From NCBI GenBank assembly GCA_947501325.1, contig CANMVC010000002.1:186001-250000 (forward strand): DNA of 64,000 bases, written 5' to 3'. Position 1 is the stretch's first letter. Each line of letters begins with the position of its first letter. A program made the position numbers and the translations under genes. Positions 1-9,019 of this stretch are shown here, piece after piece. The DNA is from an uncultured Sphingomonadaceae bacterium (GTDB lineage Bacteria > Pseudomonadota > Alphaproteobacteria > Sphingomonadales > Sphingomonadaceae). The notes below the pieces were generated by a model. That model was given only the letters and a program-made list of their open reading frames with translations, was not told where the DNA came from and searched no databases.

Positions 1-38
1 TTCCTGCAAAAACGGAAAGCCGAATTTAAGGGCGAATA

Positions 39-2177
39 ATGACCGATAAACCGACGATAGAAGACTGGAAAGCGCTGGCTGACAAAGAGGTCAAAGGGCG
101 TGATCTGACTTGGGAAACGCCTGAAGGCATTGCTGTCAAACCGCTCTATACAGCGGACGATGCCGGCGATCCGGGCCTTCCCGGCTTTGGGCCGTTCACG
201 CGTGGTGTGAAGGCCAGCATGTATGCGGGGCGTCCCTGGACAATCCGTCAATATGCAGGCTTCTCAACGGCCGAAGAATCCAACGCCTTCTATCGTCGCA
301 ATTTGGCGGCGGGGCAGAAAGGCCTGTCGGTTGCTTTCGATCTTGCGACCCATCGGGGTTATGACAGTGACCATCCCCGCGTAGTCGGCGATGTCGGCAA
401 GGCTGGTGTGGCGATTGACAGCATCGAGGATATGAAAATCCTGTTCGACGGTATTCCGCTCGACACCATGTCGGTTTCGATGACGATGAATGGCGCGGTT
501 ATCCCGTGTCTGGCTTTCTACATTGTTGCAGCAGAAGAGCAGGGGGTCTCGCAAGATCAACTCGCCGGCACGATTCAGAACGATATTCTCAAAGAGTTTA
601 TGGTTCGCAACACTTATATCTATCCGCCTGCGCCTTCCATGCGGATCATCTCGGATATTATCGCCTATACATCTGAGCATATGCCGAAATTCAACAGCAT
701 TTCGATCAGCGGCTATCATATGCATGAAGCGGGCGCGACAGCGGTGCAGGAACTGGCCTTCACCATTGCCGATGGCCGGGAATATGCAAAGCAAGCCATG
801 GCGACGGGGCTCGACATTGACGCATTTGCAGGCCGCCTGAGTTTCTTCTTCGGCATCGGCATGAACTTTTTCATGGAAGTGGCCAAGTTGCGGGCAGCCA
901 GGACCTTGTGGCACCGCGTCATGACCAATCTGGGCGCGCAATCGGAACGTTCCAAGATGCTGCGCACCCATTGCCAGACATCGGGCGTTTCGCTGACCGA
1001 GCAGGATCCTTACAATAACGTCATCCGGACAACCATAGAGGCCATGGCCGCAACATTGGGTGGTACGCAGTCACTCCACACCAACGCGCTGGATGAGGCG
1101 ATTGCGCTACCGACTGACTTTTCCGCCCGGATTGCCCGCAATACGCAGATTGTTTTGCAGGAAGAGGCCGGTATCACCAAGGTCGTCGATCCGCTGGGTG
1201 GCAGCTATTATGTCGAAGCGCTGACCCACGAACTGGTTGAAAAGGCGTGGGAGATTATTGAACGTGTCGACGCCGAAGGCGGCATGGCAAAAGCGGTTGC
1301 CGACGGATGGCCCAAGGGCATGATCGAGGAAGCCGCTGCTGGTCGCCAGGCGCGGGTCGACAAGGGTGATGATGTCATTGTCGGCGTGAACAAATATGTT
1401 CTGGAAGACGAAGACCAGCTGGAAACGCTGGATATCGATAACGCGAAAGTACGTCAGGGGCAGATCGCGCGGCTCGACAAGATGCGCAAAGAACGGGACG
1501 AAGATGCCTGTCAGGCTGCGCTAAAAGCCATTACCGAAGGCGCCAAGGCCAATGGCAATATGCTGGCTCTTGCGGTTGATGCTGCGCGCAAACGCGCTTC
1601 TTTGGGCGAAATATCGGATGCGATGGAAGCGGCCTTTGGCCGGTACGCAACCAAACCGACACCGGTGAAAGGCATTTACGGGGCGGCCTATGAAGGCGAT
1701 CCGCAATATGCGCTGGTTGTTGACGGGGTCGATGCGGTGTCGCAGCGCTTGGGTCGCAAACCAAAAATCCTTGTCGCCAAAATGGGGCAGGATGGTCATG
1801 ACCGTGGCGCCAATGTCGTTTCGAGTGCGTTTACAGATATGGGCTTTGATGTGATTTCAGGACCCTTGTTCCAGACACCGGGCGAGACCCGCGATCTGGC
1901 TCTGTCAGAAAATGTGGATGCCGTAGGCGCGTCCAGTCTCGCCGCTGGTCACAAAACCCTCATCCCGGAGCTGATCCAGATGCTGCGGGATTCCGGGCGC
2001 AGCGATATCAAGGTTTTTGCAGGCGGTGTCATCCCGCCACAAGACTATGAATTCCTCCGTAAATCGGGTGTTGTCGGAATCTATGGACCGGGGAGCAATA
2101 TTGTGGAATGTGCCGCGGATATATTGCGCCTATTGGGCCATAATATGCCACCCGAGACCGAGGAAGCCGCTGAATGA
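39..2177 (+). CDS. scpA: methylmalonyl-CoA mutase, large (B12-binding) subunit
   Basis: 712 aa ORF; motifs [46 protein letters not shown] and C-terminal cobalamin-binding DGHDRGA / GGVIPPQDY. Confidence 0.97.
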   Translation: MTDKPTIEDWKALADKEVKGRDLTWETPEGIAVKPLYTADDAGDPGLPGFGPFTRGVKASMYAGRPWTIRQYAGFSTAEESNAFYRRNLAAGQKGLSVAFDLATHRGYDSDHPRVVGDVGKAGVAIDSIEDMKILFDGIPLDTMSVSMTMNGAVIPCLAFYIVAAEEQGVSQDQLAGTIQNDILKEFMVRNTYIYPPAPSMRIISDIIAYTSEHMPKFNSISISGYHMHEAGATAVQELAFTIADGREYAKQAMATGLDIDAFAGRLSFFFGIGMNFFMEVAKLRAARTLWHRVMTNLGAQSERSKMLRTHCQTSGVSLTEQDPYNNVIRTTIEAMAATLGGTQSLHTNALDEAIALPTDFSARIARNTQIVLQEEAGITKVVDPLGGSYYVEALTHELVEKAWEIIERVDAEGGMAKAVADGWPKGMIEEAAAGRQARVDKGDDVIVGVNKYVLEDEDQLETLDIDNAKVRQGQIARLDKMRKERDEDACQAALKAITEGAKANGNMLALAVDAARKRASLGEISDAMEAAFGRYATKPTPVKGIYGAAYEGDPQYALVVDGVDAVSQRLGRKPKILVAKMGQDGHDRGANVVSSAFTDMGFDVISGPLFQTPGETRDLALSENVDAVGASSLAAGHKTLIPELIQMLRDSGRSDIKVFAGGVIPPQDYEFLRKSGVVGIYGPGSNIVECAADILRLLGHNMPPETEEAAE

Positions 2178-3277
2178 ATTTAGACGAAAACACCAGTGCA
2201 CCTGCGCAGGCAGGTGCCCATCTCCCAACATCTTCACGTAATGCAACGGCAAGAGATGGACCCCTGCCTGCGCAGGGATACGAAGTACGTCAAGACTGGT
2301 CGCGCGAGGAAATTGCCGACCTGTTCAACCTTCCCTTTGACGAACTGCTGTTCCAGGCCGCCACAGTCCACCGGCAGCATCACACCCCCGGCCAGGTTCA
2401 ACTGTCCACATTGCTGTCGATCAAGACGGGCGGATGCCCGGAAGACTGTGGCTATTGCAATCAATCTGCCCATGCGGAAAGTGGGTTAAAAGCCGAAAAA
2501 TTGCTCGATGTGCGTTCGGTGTTACAAACAGCGGCGCAGGCCAAAGATCGCGGTTCATCCCGTTTCTGCATGGGTGCTGCATGGCGCAATCCCAAAGACC
2601 GCGACATGCCGGCGATTATCGAAATGGTAAAAGGTGTCCGGCAAATGGGTATGGAAACCTGCATGACGCTGGGCATGCTCACCAAGAAACAGTCGGATAT
2701 GCTCGCCGATGCGGGGCTGGATTATTATAATCACAATATCGACACATCGCCCGAGCATTATGAAAAGGTCATCACAACGCGGACTTTTGGCGATCGTCTG
2801 GAAACACTCGAAAATGTAAGGACCAGCGGGATCAATGTTTGCTCTGGCGGCATTGTCGGCATGGGCGAGACCCGCGAAGACCGGGTCGGTTTTGTCCATG
2901 CGCTCGCGACGCTTCCTAAGCATCCCGAGAGCGTTCCTGTAAACGCGCTGGTTCCTGTCAAAGGAACCGTTCTTGGCGATATGCTTGCCGACACGCCGCT
3001 GGCGAAGATCGATGATATCGAGTTTGTCCGGACGATTGCGGTGGCACGGATTACAATGCCTGCCTCGATGGTGCGCTTGTCAGCTGGCCGAGAATCCATG
3101 TCGGAGAGCACACAGGCGCTTTGTTTTATGGCAGGAGCGAACAGCATCTTTACCGGGGACAAATTGCTGACGACCGGCAATGCTGGTGATGATGCGGATG
3201 AGGCGATGTTTGAGAAATTGGGGTTGGTTCCGATGGAAGCGGAACCCAGAAACGTTCAGATGGAAGCCGCCGAATAG
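2174..3277 (+). CDS. bioB: biotin synthase; N-terminus contains a translated palindromic repeat
   Basis: Radical SAM motif [34 protein letters not shown] overlaps the scpA stop (ATGA) and is preceded by a GAGGAA Shine-Dalgarno-like sequence. Confidence 0.95.
   Translation: MNLDENTSAPAQAGAHLPTSSRNATARDGPLPAQGYEVRQDWSREEIADLFNLPFDELLFQAATVHRQHHTPGQVQLSTLLSIKTGGCPEDCGYCNQSAHAESGLKAEKLLDVRSVLQTAAQAKDRGSSRFCMGAAWRNPKDRDMPAIIEMVKGVRQMGMETCMTLGMLTKKQSDMLADAGLDYYNHNIDTSPEHYEKVITTRTFGDRLETLENVRTSGINVCSGGIVGMGETREDRVGFVHALATLPKHPESVPVNALVPVKGTVLGDMLADTPLAKIDDIEFVRTIAVARITMPASMVRLSAGRESMSESTQALCFMAGANSIFTGDKLLTTGNAGDDADEAMFEKLGLVPMEAEPRNVQMEAAE
2201..2276. repeat. palindromic repeat (RPE/REPIN-like), 24-nt arms with 28-nt spacer, inside the bioB coding frame
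   Basis: Left arm cctgcgcaggcaggtgcccatctc (2201-2224); right arm gagatggacccctgcctgcgcagg (2253-2276), reverse complement matching at 22/24 positions; second copy at 17299-17378. Confidence 0.9.
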
Positions 3278-3297
3278 TTATGAATTTTAAATATCAT

Positions 3298-3409
3298 CGT
3301 CATGCTGAACTTGTTTCAGCATCTATTTCTAAACATGCACCATTCTTGCAATTTGCACGATGGACCCTGAACCGAAGGTCACCGCAAGGTAAACAAGTTC
3401 AGGGTGACG
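3298..3409. repeat. second family of intergenic palindromic repeat between bioB and the carboxylase gene
   Basis: cgtcatgctgaacttgttt (3298-3316) and aaacaagttcagggtgacg (3391-3409) are near-perfect inverted arms (17/19). Confidence 0.85.
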
Positions 3410-3425
3410 ACCTGCTGGAGCTATA

Positions 3426-5396
3426 ATGTTCAAAAAAATACTGATTGCAAACCGCGGTGAAATTGCTTGCCGGGTCATTCGCACCGCCCAGAAAATGGGC
3501 ATCAAGACGGTGGCCGTCTATTCCGATGCCGATGCGCGCGCACCGCATGTAAAAATGGCCGATGAAGCTGTCCATATCGGACCATCTCCTGCGGCGGAAT
3601 CTTATCTGATCGCTGACAAAATTATCGCGGCCTGCAAGGAAACGGGCGCAGAAGCCGTGCATCCGGGCTACGGTTTTCTCTCCGAACGGACCAGCTTTCC
3701 CGAGCAATTGGCCGAAAACGATATCGCCTTTATCGGCCCTCCGCCCAATGCCATCGCGGCCATGGGGGACAAGATTGAGTCCAAAAAACTCGCCGAAAAG
3801 GCTGGAGTTAGCGTTGTTCCGGGGCATATCGGTGAAATTGCCGATACGGAACATGCGGTCGAGATTGCGGGCGGCATTGGCTATCCTGTTATGATGAAAG
3901 CCAGTGCGGGTGGTGGTGGCAAAGGCATGCGTCTGGCCTGGAATGAAAAAGATGTCCGCGAAGGCTTTGAAGCGACCAAGCGCGAAGGTCTCGCCAGCTT
4001 TGGTGACGATCGCGTGTTTATAGAGAAATTTATCGAGCAACCCCGCCATATCGAAATCCAGGTGCTTGGCGACAAGCATGGTAATGTCATCTATCTCGGG
4101 GAACGCGAATGTTCGATCCAGCGGCGCCACCAGAAAGTCGTCGAAGAAGCGCCATCGCCCTTTGTCGATCCCGAGATACGCAAGAAAATGGGTGAGCAGG
4201 CCGTCGCTCTGTCCAAAGCGGTTGATTATCACAGCGCCGGTACGGTCGAACTCATCGTCGGTGCGGACAAGAGTTTCTATTTTCTCGAAATGAACACCCG
4301 GCTACAAGTCGAACATCCCGTGACCGAATATATTACCGGCCTTGATCTCGTCGAACAGATGATCCGCGTTGCTTATGGCGAGAAGCTGCCGCTGACGCAG
4401 GATGAGGTCACCCTGACAGGTTGGGCGGTTGAAAACCGCGTCTATGCAGAAGATCCTTATCGCAATTTCCTGCCATCCACGGGCCGTCTGGTGCGATATA
4501 ATCCGCCAGACGCCGAGGAAGGCATACGCGTGGACGATGGCGTTGCCGAAGGCGGAGAAGTGTCCATCTTCTATGACCCGATGATTGCCAAGCTCATCAC
4601 CTGTGGCGAAACCCGCATCGAAGCGATTGATCGCCAGATTGATGCGCTGAACCGGTTCGAGATTATTGGCCCGGGTCACAATATCGATTTTCTGTCGGCG
4701 CTAATGCAGCACGAACGGTTCCGCGAAGGCAATATCACCACCAATTTCATTGCCGAGGAATATCCCGACGGCTTTCAGGGCGCACCGGCGTCGGATGACC
4801 TGCTCCGCAATCTGGCTGCCATCGCTGCTTTTGCGGCGACAGCCCACGCCGATCGTGCGCGCCGGATTGACAATCAATTGGGACAGCGGTTGCAGCCACC
4901 ATCGGAATGGGAAGTCAAAATTGGCGATAGCGTTCAAAAGGTGTCTGTCTCCGAAGACGGCATCTTGGTCGATGATCAGGACGTGGATCTGTCGGTTGCC
5001 TACACGCCAGGCGACAGCCTGATATTGGCGAGCATTGGCGAAGAGCCGCTATCCGTGAAAATATCCAAAACCGCTAATGGTTTTGCGCTGAATACGCATG
5101 GTGCGACGCACAAGGCCCGGGTCCTGCCGGCTCATATCGCCCAACATGCCGTGCATATGATCGAGAAAATACCGCCCGATCTATCCAAATATCTGCTCTG
5201 CCCAATGCCGGGACTATTGGTGGCGCTGCATGTGAAAGAAGGCGACAAGGTCGAGGAAGGCCAGCCTCTTGCGGTTGTCGAGGCGATGAAAATGGAAAAT
5301 ATTCTGCGTGCAGAAAAAAATGCAGTCGTGAAATCGGTTGAGGCAGCACAAGGGGATAGCCTTGCGGTCGATGCAGTGATACTCGAACTGGAATAA
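3426..5396 (+). CDS. pccA: acetyl/propionyl-CoA carboxylase alpha subunit (biotin carboxylase + biotinyl domain)
   Basis: KKILIANRGEIACRVIRTAQKMG, ASAGGGGKGMR, EMNTRLQVEHPVTE, C-terminal VVEAMKMENILRAE biotinylation motif. Confidence 0.96.
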   Translation: MFKKILIANRGEIACRVIRTAQKMGIKTVAVYSDADARAPHVKMADEAVHIGPSPAAESYLIADKIIAACKETGAEAVHPGYGFLSERTSFPEQLAENDIAFIGPPPNAIAAMGDKIESKKLAEKAGVSVVPGHIGEIADTEHAVEIAGGIGYPVMMKASAGGGGKGMRLAWNEKDVREGFEATKREGLASFGDDRVFIEKFIEQPRHIEIQVLGDKHGNVIYLGERECSIQRRHQKVVEEAPSPFVDPEIRKKMGEQAVALSKAVDYHSAGTVELIVGADKSFYFLEMNTRLQVEHPVTEYITGLDLVEQMIRVAYGEKLPLTQDEVTLTGWAVENRVYAEDPYRNFLPSTGRLVRYNPPDAEEGIRVDDGVAEGGEVSIFYDPMIAKLITCGETRIEAIDRQIDALNRFEIIGPGHNIDFLSALMQHERFREGNITTNFIAEEYPDGFQGAPASDDLLRNLAAIAAFAATAHADRARRIDNQLGQRLQPPSEWEVKIGDSVQKVSVSEDGILVDDQDVDLSVAYTPGDSLILASIGEEPLSVKISKTANGFALNTHGATHKARVLPAHIAQHAVHMIEKIPPDLSKYLLCPMPGLLVALHVKEGDKVEEGQPLAVVEAMKMENILRAEKNAVVKSVEAAQGDSLAVDAVILELE

Positions 5397-5421
5397 ACAA
5401 AACGCCTTGGGGAGGGCAAAT

Positions 5422-7059
5422 ATGGCCAGTGAGGCAGGCGTTGCAATGCAGCGCGAACCAACCGACAAGGAAATCAGGCTCGTCATCGGCGCGTCATCCG
5501 CAGGGACGGTTTTCGAATGGTATGATTTCTTTATTTATGGAACGCTGTTCTACATCATTGGCCCGACCTTTTTCCCGAGTGGCAATGAAACGCTCGAAAT
5601 CCTTTTGGTTTGGGCGACCTTTGCAATTGGCTTTGGTTTCCGGCCCGTAGGCGCTGTCTTGTTCGGCTTTCTGGGCGATCGACTAGGGCGCAAATATACG
5701 TTTCTGGTTACGGTTACCTTGATGGGCATAGCGACCGCTGGCGTCGGCTTGATCCCTAGCGCCGAAACCATCGGGCTGGCTGCCCCGGCTATCGTTATAT
5801 TCCTACGTGTATTGCAAGGACTGGCGCTGGGCGGAGAATATGGCGGCGCGGCTATCTATGTAGCGGAACATGCTCCGACGGAGAAACGCGGCTATTATAC
5901 CAGTTATATCCAGGCCAGCGTTGCTGGAGGCTTTGTACTATCTATCGGCGTGGTACTGGCTTGCCGTTTCCTGATCCCGACAGAAGAATTTAATGATTGG
6001 GGCTGGCGGATACCGTTCCTGCTCTCGATCATATTGCTCGGCATTTCGCTGTGGATGCGGCTGAAGCTCAACGAAAGCCCCGTGTTCCAGGCGATGAAAG
6101 CGGAAGGAAAAACCTCCAAAAACCCCTTTACCGAAAGCTTTTCCTATCCTGGCAACAAGAAGCGGATTTTCGTCGCGCTGTTCGGGATCACCGGCATATT
6201 GACCACGATCTGGTATACTGCTTTTTTCTCCGGCATGTCCTTTTTGCGCGGACCTATGAACGTTAACGACCTGACGGTGGACTTGATCCTGTTCTTTGCC
6301 GGTCTGATCTCCATGTCTTTCTACCTGATGGTTGGTAAATGGTCGGATCGGGTGGGGCGGAAAAAGCCGATAATTGTCGGTGCAATCCTGTCGCTGCTAT
6401 TGCTTTTCCCTACTTTCTGGGGCTTGGGGCAACTCGCCAATCCCGGACTGACGGCGGCATCGGAGGCCAATCCGGTTCGTGTAGAAGGCACGGCTTGCAG
6501 CACAGACCCCTTTGCGGAACTGTTTAATCGCGAGCAAAGCGACTGTGGTAAGATCTTGGAGACCCTAACCGCCTCTGGCGTGGCCTACTCGTTGACCGAT
6601 GGGCCTGAGTTAAAGCTCTTCGCCGGCAGCGAGGAAATCGCAGTCGACGCCACCTGGTTCAGCGACGGCGCGGCGCGTAGGGATGGCATTCGCAGCGCAC
6701 TGAGTGAATCTGGCTTTGATTTTGAGGAACAACAGCTTGGAGCCATGCGTATATTGGGCATTGTCGCCATATTGCTTGTTCTGGGCGCACTTAGCGCACT
6801 GACCTACGGATCGGTTGCGGCGCTGCTGGCGGAGATGTTCCCGCCAAAAATCCGCTACAGCTCCATGTCGATCCCCTATCATATAGGCGCAGGATACCTG
6901 GGTGGGTTCCTGCCATTAATTGCGGGCTATATTGTGGCGCGTTCGGGTGATGTCTATTCGGGCCTCTGGTACACGTGGGTCGTGGTTGCTTTCGGTGTTA
7001 TTGTAGCATGGTGGGGTATTCCCAGAGATCCGGAAGCAGCACTCGACGAAGCGGATTAA
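5422..7059 (+). CDS. MFS transporter, metabolite:H+ symporter (MHS)-like, with an atypical ~100 aa inter-helix insert
   Basis: ASSAGTVFEWYDFFIYGTL, FRPVGAVLFGFLGDRLGRK, LRVLQGLALGGEYGGA motifs; ATG at 5422 preceded by GGGAGG (upstream TTG at 5407 disfavoured). Confidence 0.92.
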   Translation: MASEAGVAMQREPTDKEIRLVIGASSAGTVFEWYDFFIYGTLFYIIGPTFFPSGNETLEILLVWATFAIGFGFRPVGAVLFGFLGDRLGRKYTFLVTVTLMGIATAGVGLIPSAETIGLAAPAIVIFLRVLQGLALGGEYGGAAIYVAEHAPTEKRGYYTSYIQASVAGGFVLSIGVVLACRFLIPTEEFNDWGWRIPFLLSIILLGISLWMRLKLNESPVFQAMKAEGKTSKNPFTESFSYPGNKKRIFVALFGITGILTTIWYTAFFSGMSFLRGPMNVNDLTVDLILFFAGLISMSFYLMVGKWSDRVGRKKPIIVGAILSLLLLFPTFWGLGQLANPGLTAASEANPVRVEGTACSTDPFAELFNREQSDCGKILETLTASGVAYSLTDGPELKLFAGSEEIAVDATWFSDGAARRDGIRSALSESGFDFEEQQLGAMRILGIVAILLVLGALSALTYGSVAALLAEMFPPKIRYSSMSIPYHIGAGYLGGFLPLIAGYIVARSGDVYSGLWYTWVVVAFGVIVAWWGIPRDPEAALDEAD

Positions 7060-7074
7060 ACTGACTATCGCCGC

Positions 7075-8133
7075 ATGATGAGCGATAAGACGATCGAAAT
7101 TCCTGCAACGGCCAAGCTGCGTCTTGATGGAGATGCGCTCGTATCCAACTGGCAAACGTTGGATAGGATGAGCGGTTCGGCCAGTGCCGGTGCAGCCATC
7201 AAAGCCAATGCCTATGGCCTCGGATCGATCGAGGTGCTGCAGCGCTTGCAGGCAGCAGGCTGCCGCGATTTTTACGTCGCAAACTGGCAGGAGGCCAGAG
7301 AGCTAGAAGGTCATCTGGAAGGGGATAGCTGTATCTCCGTCCTTAACGGTGTCCGTGCCGAAGACATGCCCTTTGCCACCGTCTCAGCAGCCAAACCGGT
7401 GCTGAACAGCATGGAGCAGGTGCATCGCTGGCAGGAAACTGGTCGCCCATGTGATGTCATGATCAATAGCGGTATGAACCGGCTTGGGATCAATATTGTG
7501 GATATCGAGCAATATGACTGGAGCGGTCTGGATATCGACATCGTAATGAGTCACTTGGCATCAGCCGACGAAGACGGCCCGCAGAATGCCAGTCAATTGC
7601 AACAATTTATCGATGCGCTCGAATATATCCCTGGCCAGCGCCGGAGTCTCAGCAACAGCGCCGGCATAGCTCTGGGCAGCGCCTATCACTTCGACTGCAC
7701 GCGGCCTGGCTTATCACTTTATGGTGGAAAACAGCGTCCCGAGCTTGAACAAACAATCCGGCAAGTTGCCTTTCCCGAAACGCAGATATTGCAGGTCCGG
7801 GATTTAAAAATTGGTGACAAGCTTGGGTATAACGCAAAATATACGGCTAAACGGGCGCATCCGATTGCGATCCTGGCAATGGGCTATGCGGACGGATATC
7901 TGCGCGGCTTCTCTAATGAAGGTGTGTTTTTAAGCGGTAAAACCAAGCTCCCGGTTCTTGGTCGTGTGTCGATGGACTTGATCGCGATTGATATTTCTGA
8001 CGCTTCCCACCTCAAGGAATCGGACTGGGTGACGGCGGAATATGATTTGCCGATTGCGTCGCAGCAGTCCGGGCTTTCCCAATATGAGCTGATCACCGGT
8101 CTTGGCCAGCGTTACGATCGGTATTGGGTCTAA
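7075..8133 (+). CDS. alr: alanine racemase
   Basis: AAIKANAYGLG PLP-lysine motif, INSGMNRLGI, LGRVSMDLIAIDIS. Confidence 0.95.
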   Translation: MMSDKTIEIPATAKLRLDGDALVSNWQTLDRMSGSASAGAAIKANAYGLGSIEVLQRLQAAGCRDFYVANWQEARELEGHLEGDSCISVLNGVRAEDMPFATVSAAKPVLNSMEQVHRWQETGRPCDVMINSGMNRLGINIVDIEQYDWSGLDIDIVMSHLASADEDGPQNASQLQQFIDALEYIPGQRRSLSNSAGIALGSAYHFDCTRPGLSLYGGKQRPELEQTIRQVAFPETQILQVRDLKIGDKLGYNAKYTAKRAHPIAILAMGYADGYLRGFSNEGVFLSGKTKLPVLGRVSMDLIAIDISDASHLKESDWVTAEYDLPIASQQSGLSQYELITGLGQRYDRYWV

Positions 8134-8332
8134 ACTGAGCAACTGCCATATCGCAGACGCACATGAATTAACCGGCGAAATTCCGCGCTAGTTGCATTAT
8201 ATTCAACTCCTGCAGCGGCTTTGGTTGCGGCGATGCACAATATTGTCTAATGCCATTGGGATCCCTCATTATTTTGAAGGCATGTCGACGTACAAAAACA
8301 TAAAATACGCGATATGGTTCACAGGAGATAAC

Positions 8333-8965
8333 ATGGCGAAGACGAAAAAGGGCGATCCGGACGGCCCGATCACGATCAAGAAATACGCAAATCGGCGGCT
8401 CTACAATACGCAGACATCCAATTATATCACGCTGGATTTTCTCGCTGAGATGACGCGGAACGATATTGATTTTGTCGTGGTCGATGCGAAAACCGGCGAT
8501 GATATTACGCATAATGTCCTCACCCAGATCATTGTTGACGAGGAAAGTAGCGGGCAAAATATGCTTCCCGTTAATTTTCTGCGCCAGCTTATCTCGATGT
8601 ACGGCAACAGCATGCAATCGCTGATGCCCTCATATCTCGAAGCATCCATGGATAATTTCCGCAAAAACCAGAAACAGTTTCAAGAAGCTGTCGAAGGTGC
8701 GTTGAACAAGAATCCATTGGGGCAGATGGCCGTCAAGAATCAGAAACAGTTTCAGGAAGCCATTGAAAATGCTTTGAAATCCAGTCCATTGGCGGGCGTC
8801 GTTGAAAAGGCTTTAAACCCACTAGGACTGGGTGATAAGACGGCCTCTAACGACGCAGAATCGGAGCCGGAAGAGGAAGAAATGTCCGCAAAAGATCTTG
8901 AGATCATGCAACTCAAACAGCAGCTTGCCGACATTCAATCGAAGATCGACAGCCTCGACGATTAA
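8333..8965 (+). CDS. phaR: polyhydroxyalkanoate synthesis regulator PhaR
   Basis: ITIKKYANRRLYNTQTSNYITLDFLAEM DNA-binding domain; ATG at 8333 preceded by AGGAGA; ORF extends upstream to 8192 but without family similarity. Confidence 0.93.
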   Translation: MAKTKKGDPDGPITIKKYANRRLYNTQTSNYITLDFLAEMTRNDIDFVVVDAKTGDDITHNVLTQIIVDEESSGQNMLPVNFLRQLISMYGNSMQSLMPSYLEASMDNFRKNQKQFQEAVEGALNKNPLGQMAVKNQKQFQEAIENALKSSPLAGVVEKALNPLGLGDKTASNDAESEPEEEEMSAKDLEIMQLKQQLADIQSKIDSLDD

Positions 8966-9019
8966 ACTGCCTTCTGCCGCTCTGAATTTCTGGAAATTTC
9001 CCGACAGGAACCCAACTAC

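Noticed and set aside
264-971. Long antisense ORF (235 aa, - strand) within scpA
   Set aside because: Fully overlaps the strongly supported mutase gene; no recognisable motifs; typical shadow ORF of a GC-rich coding region.
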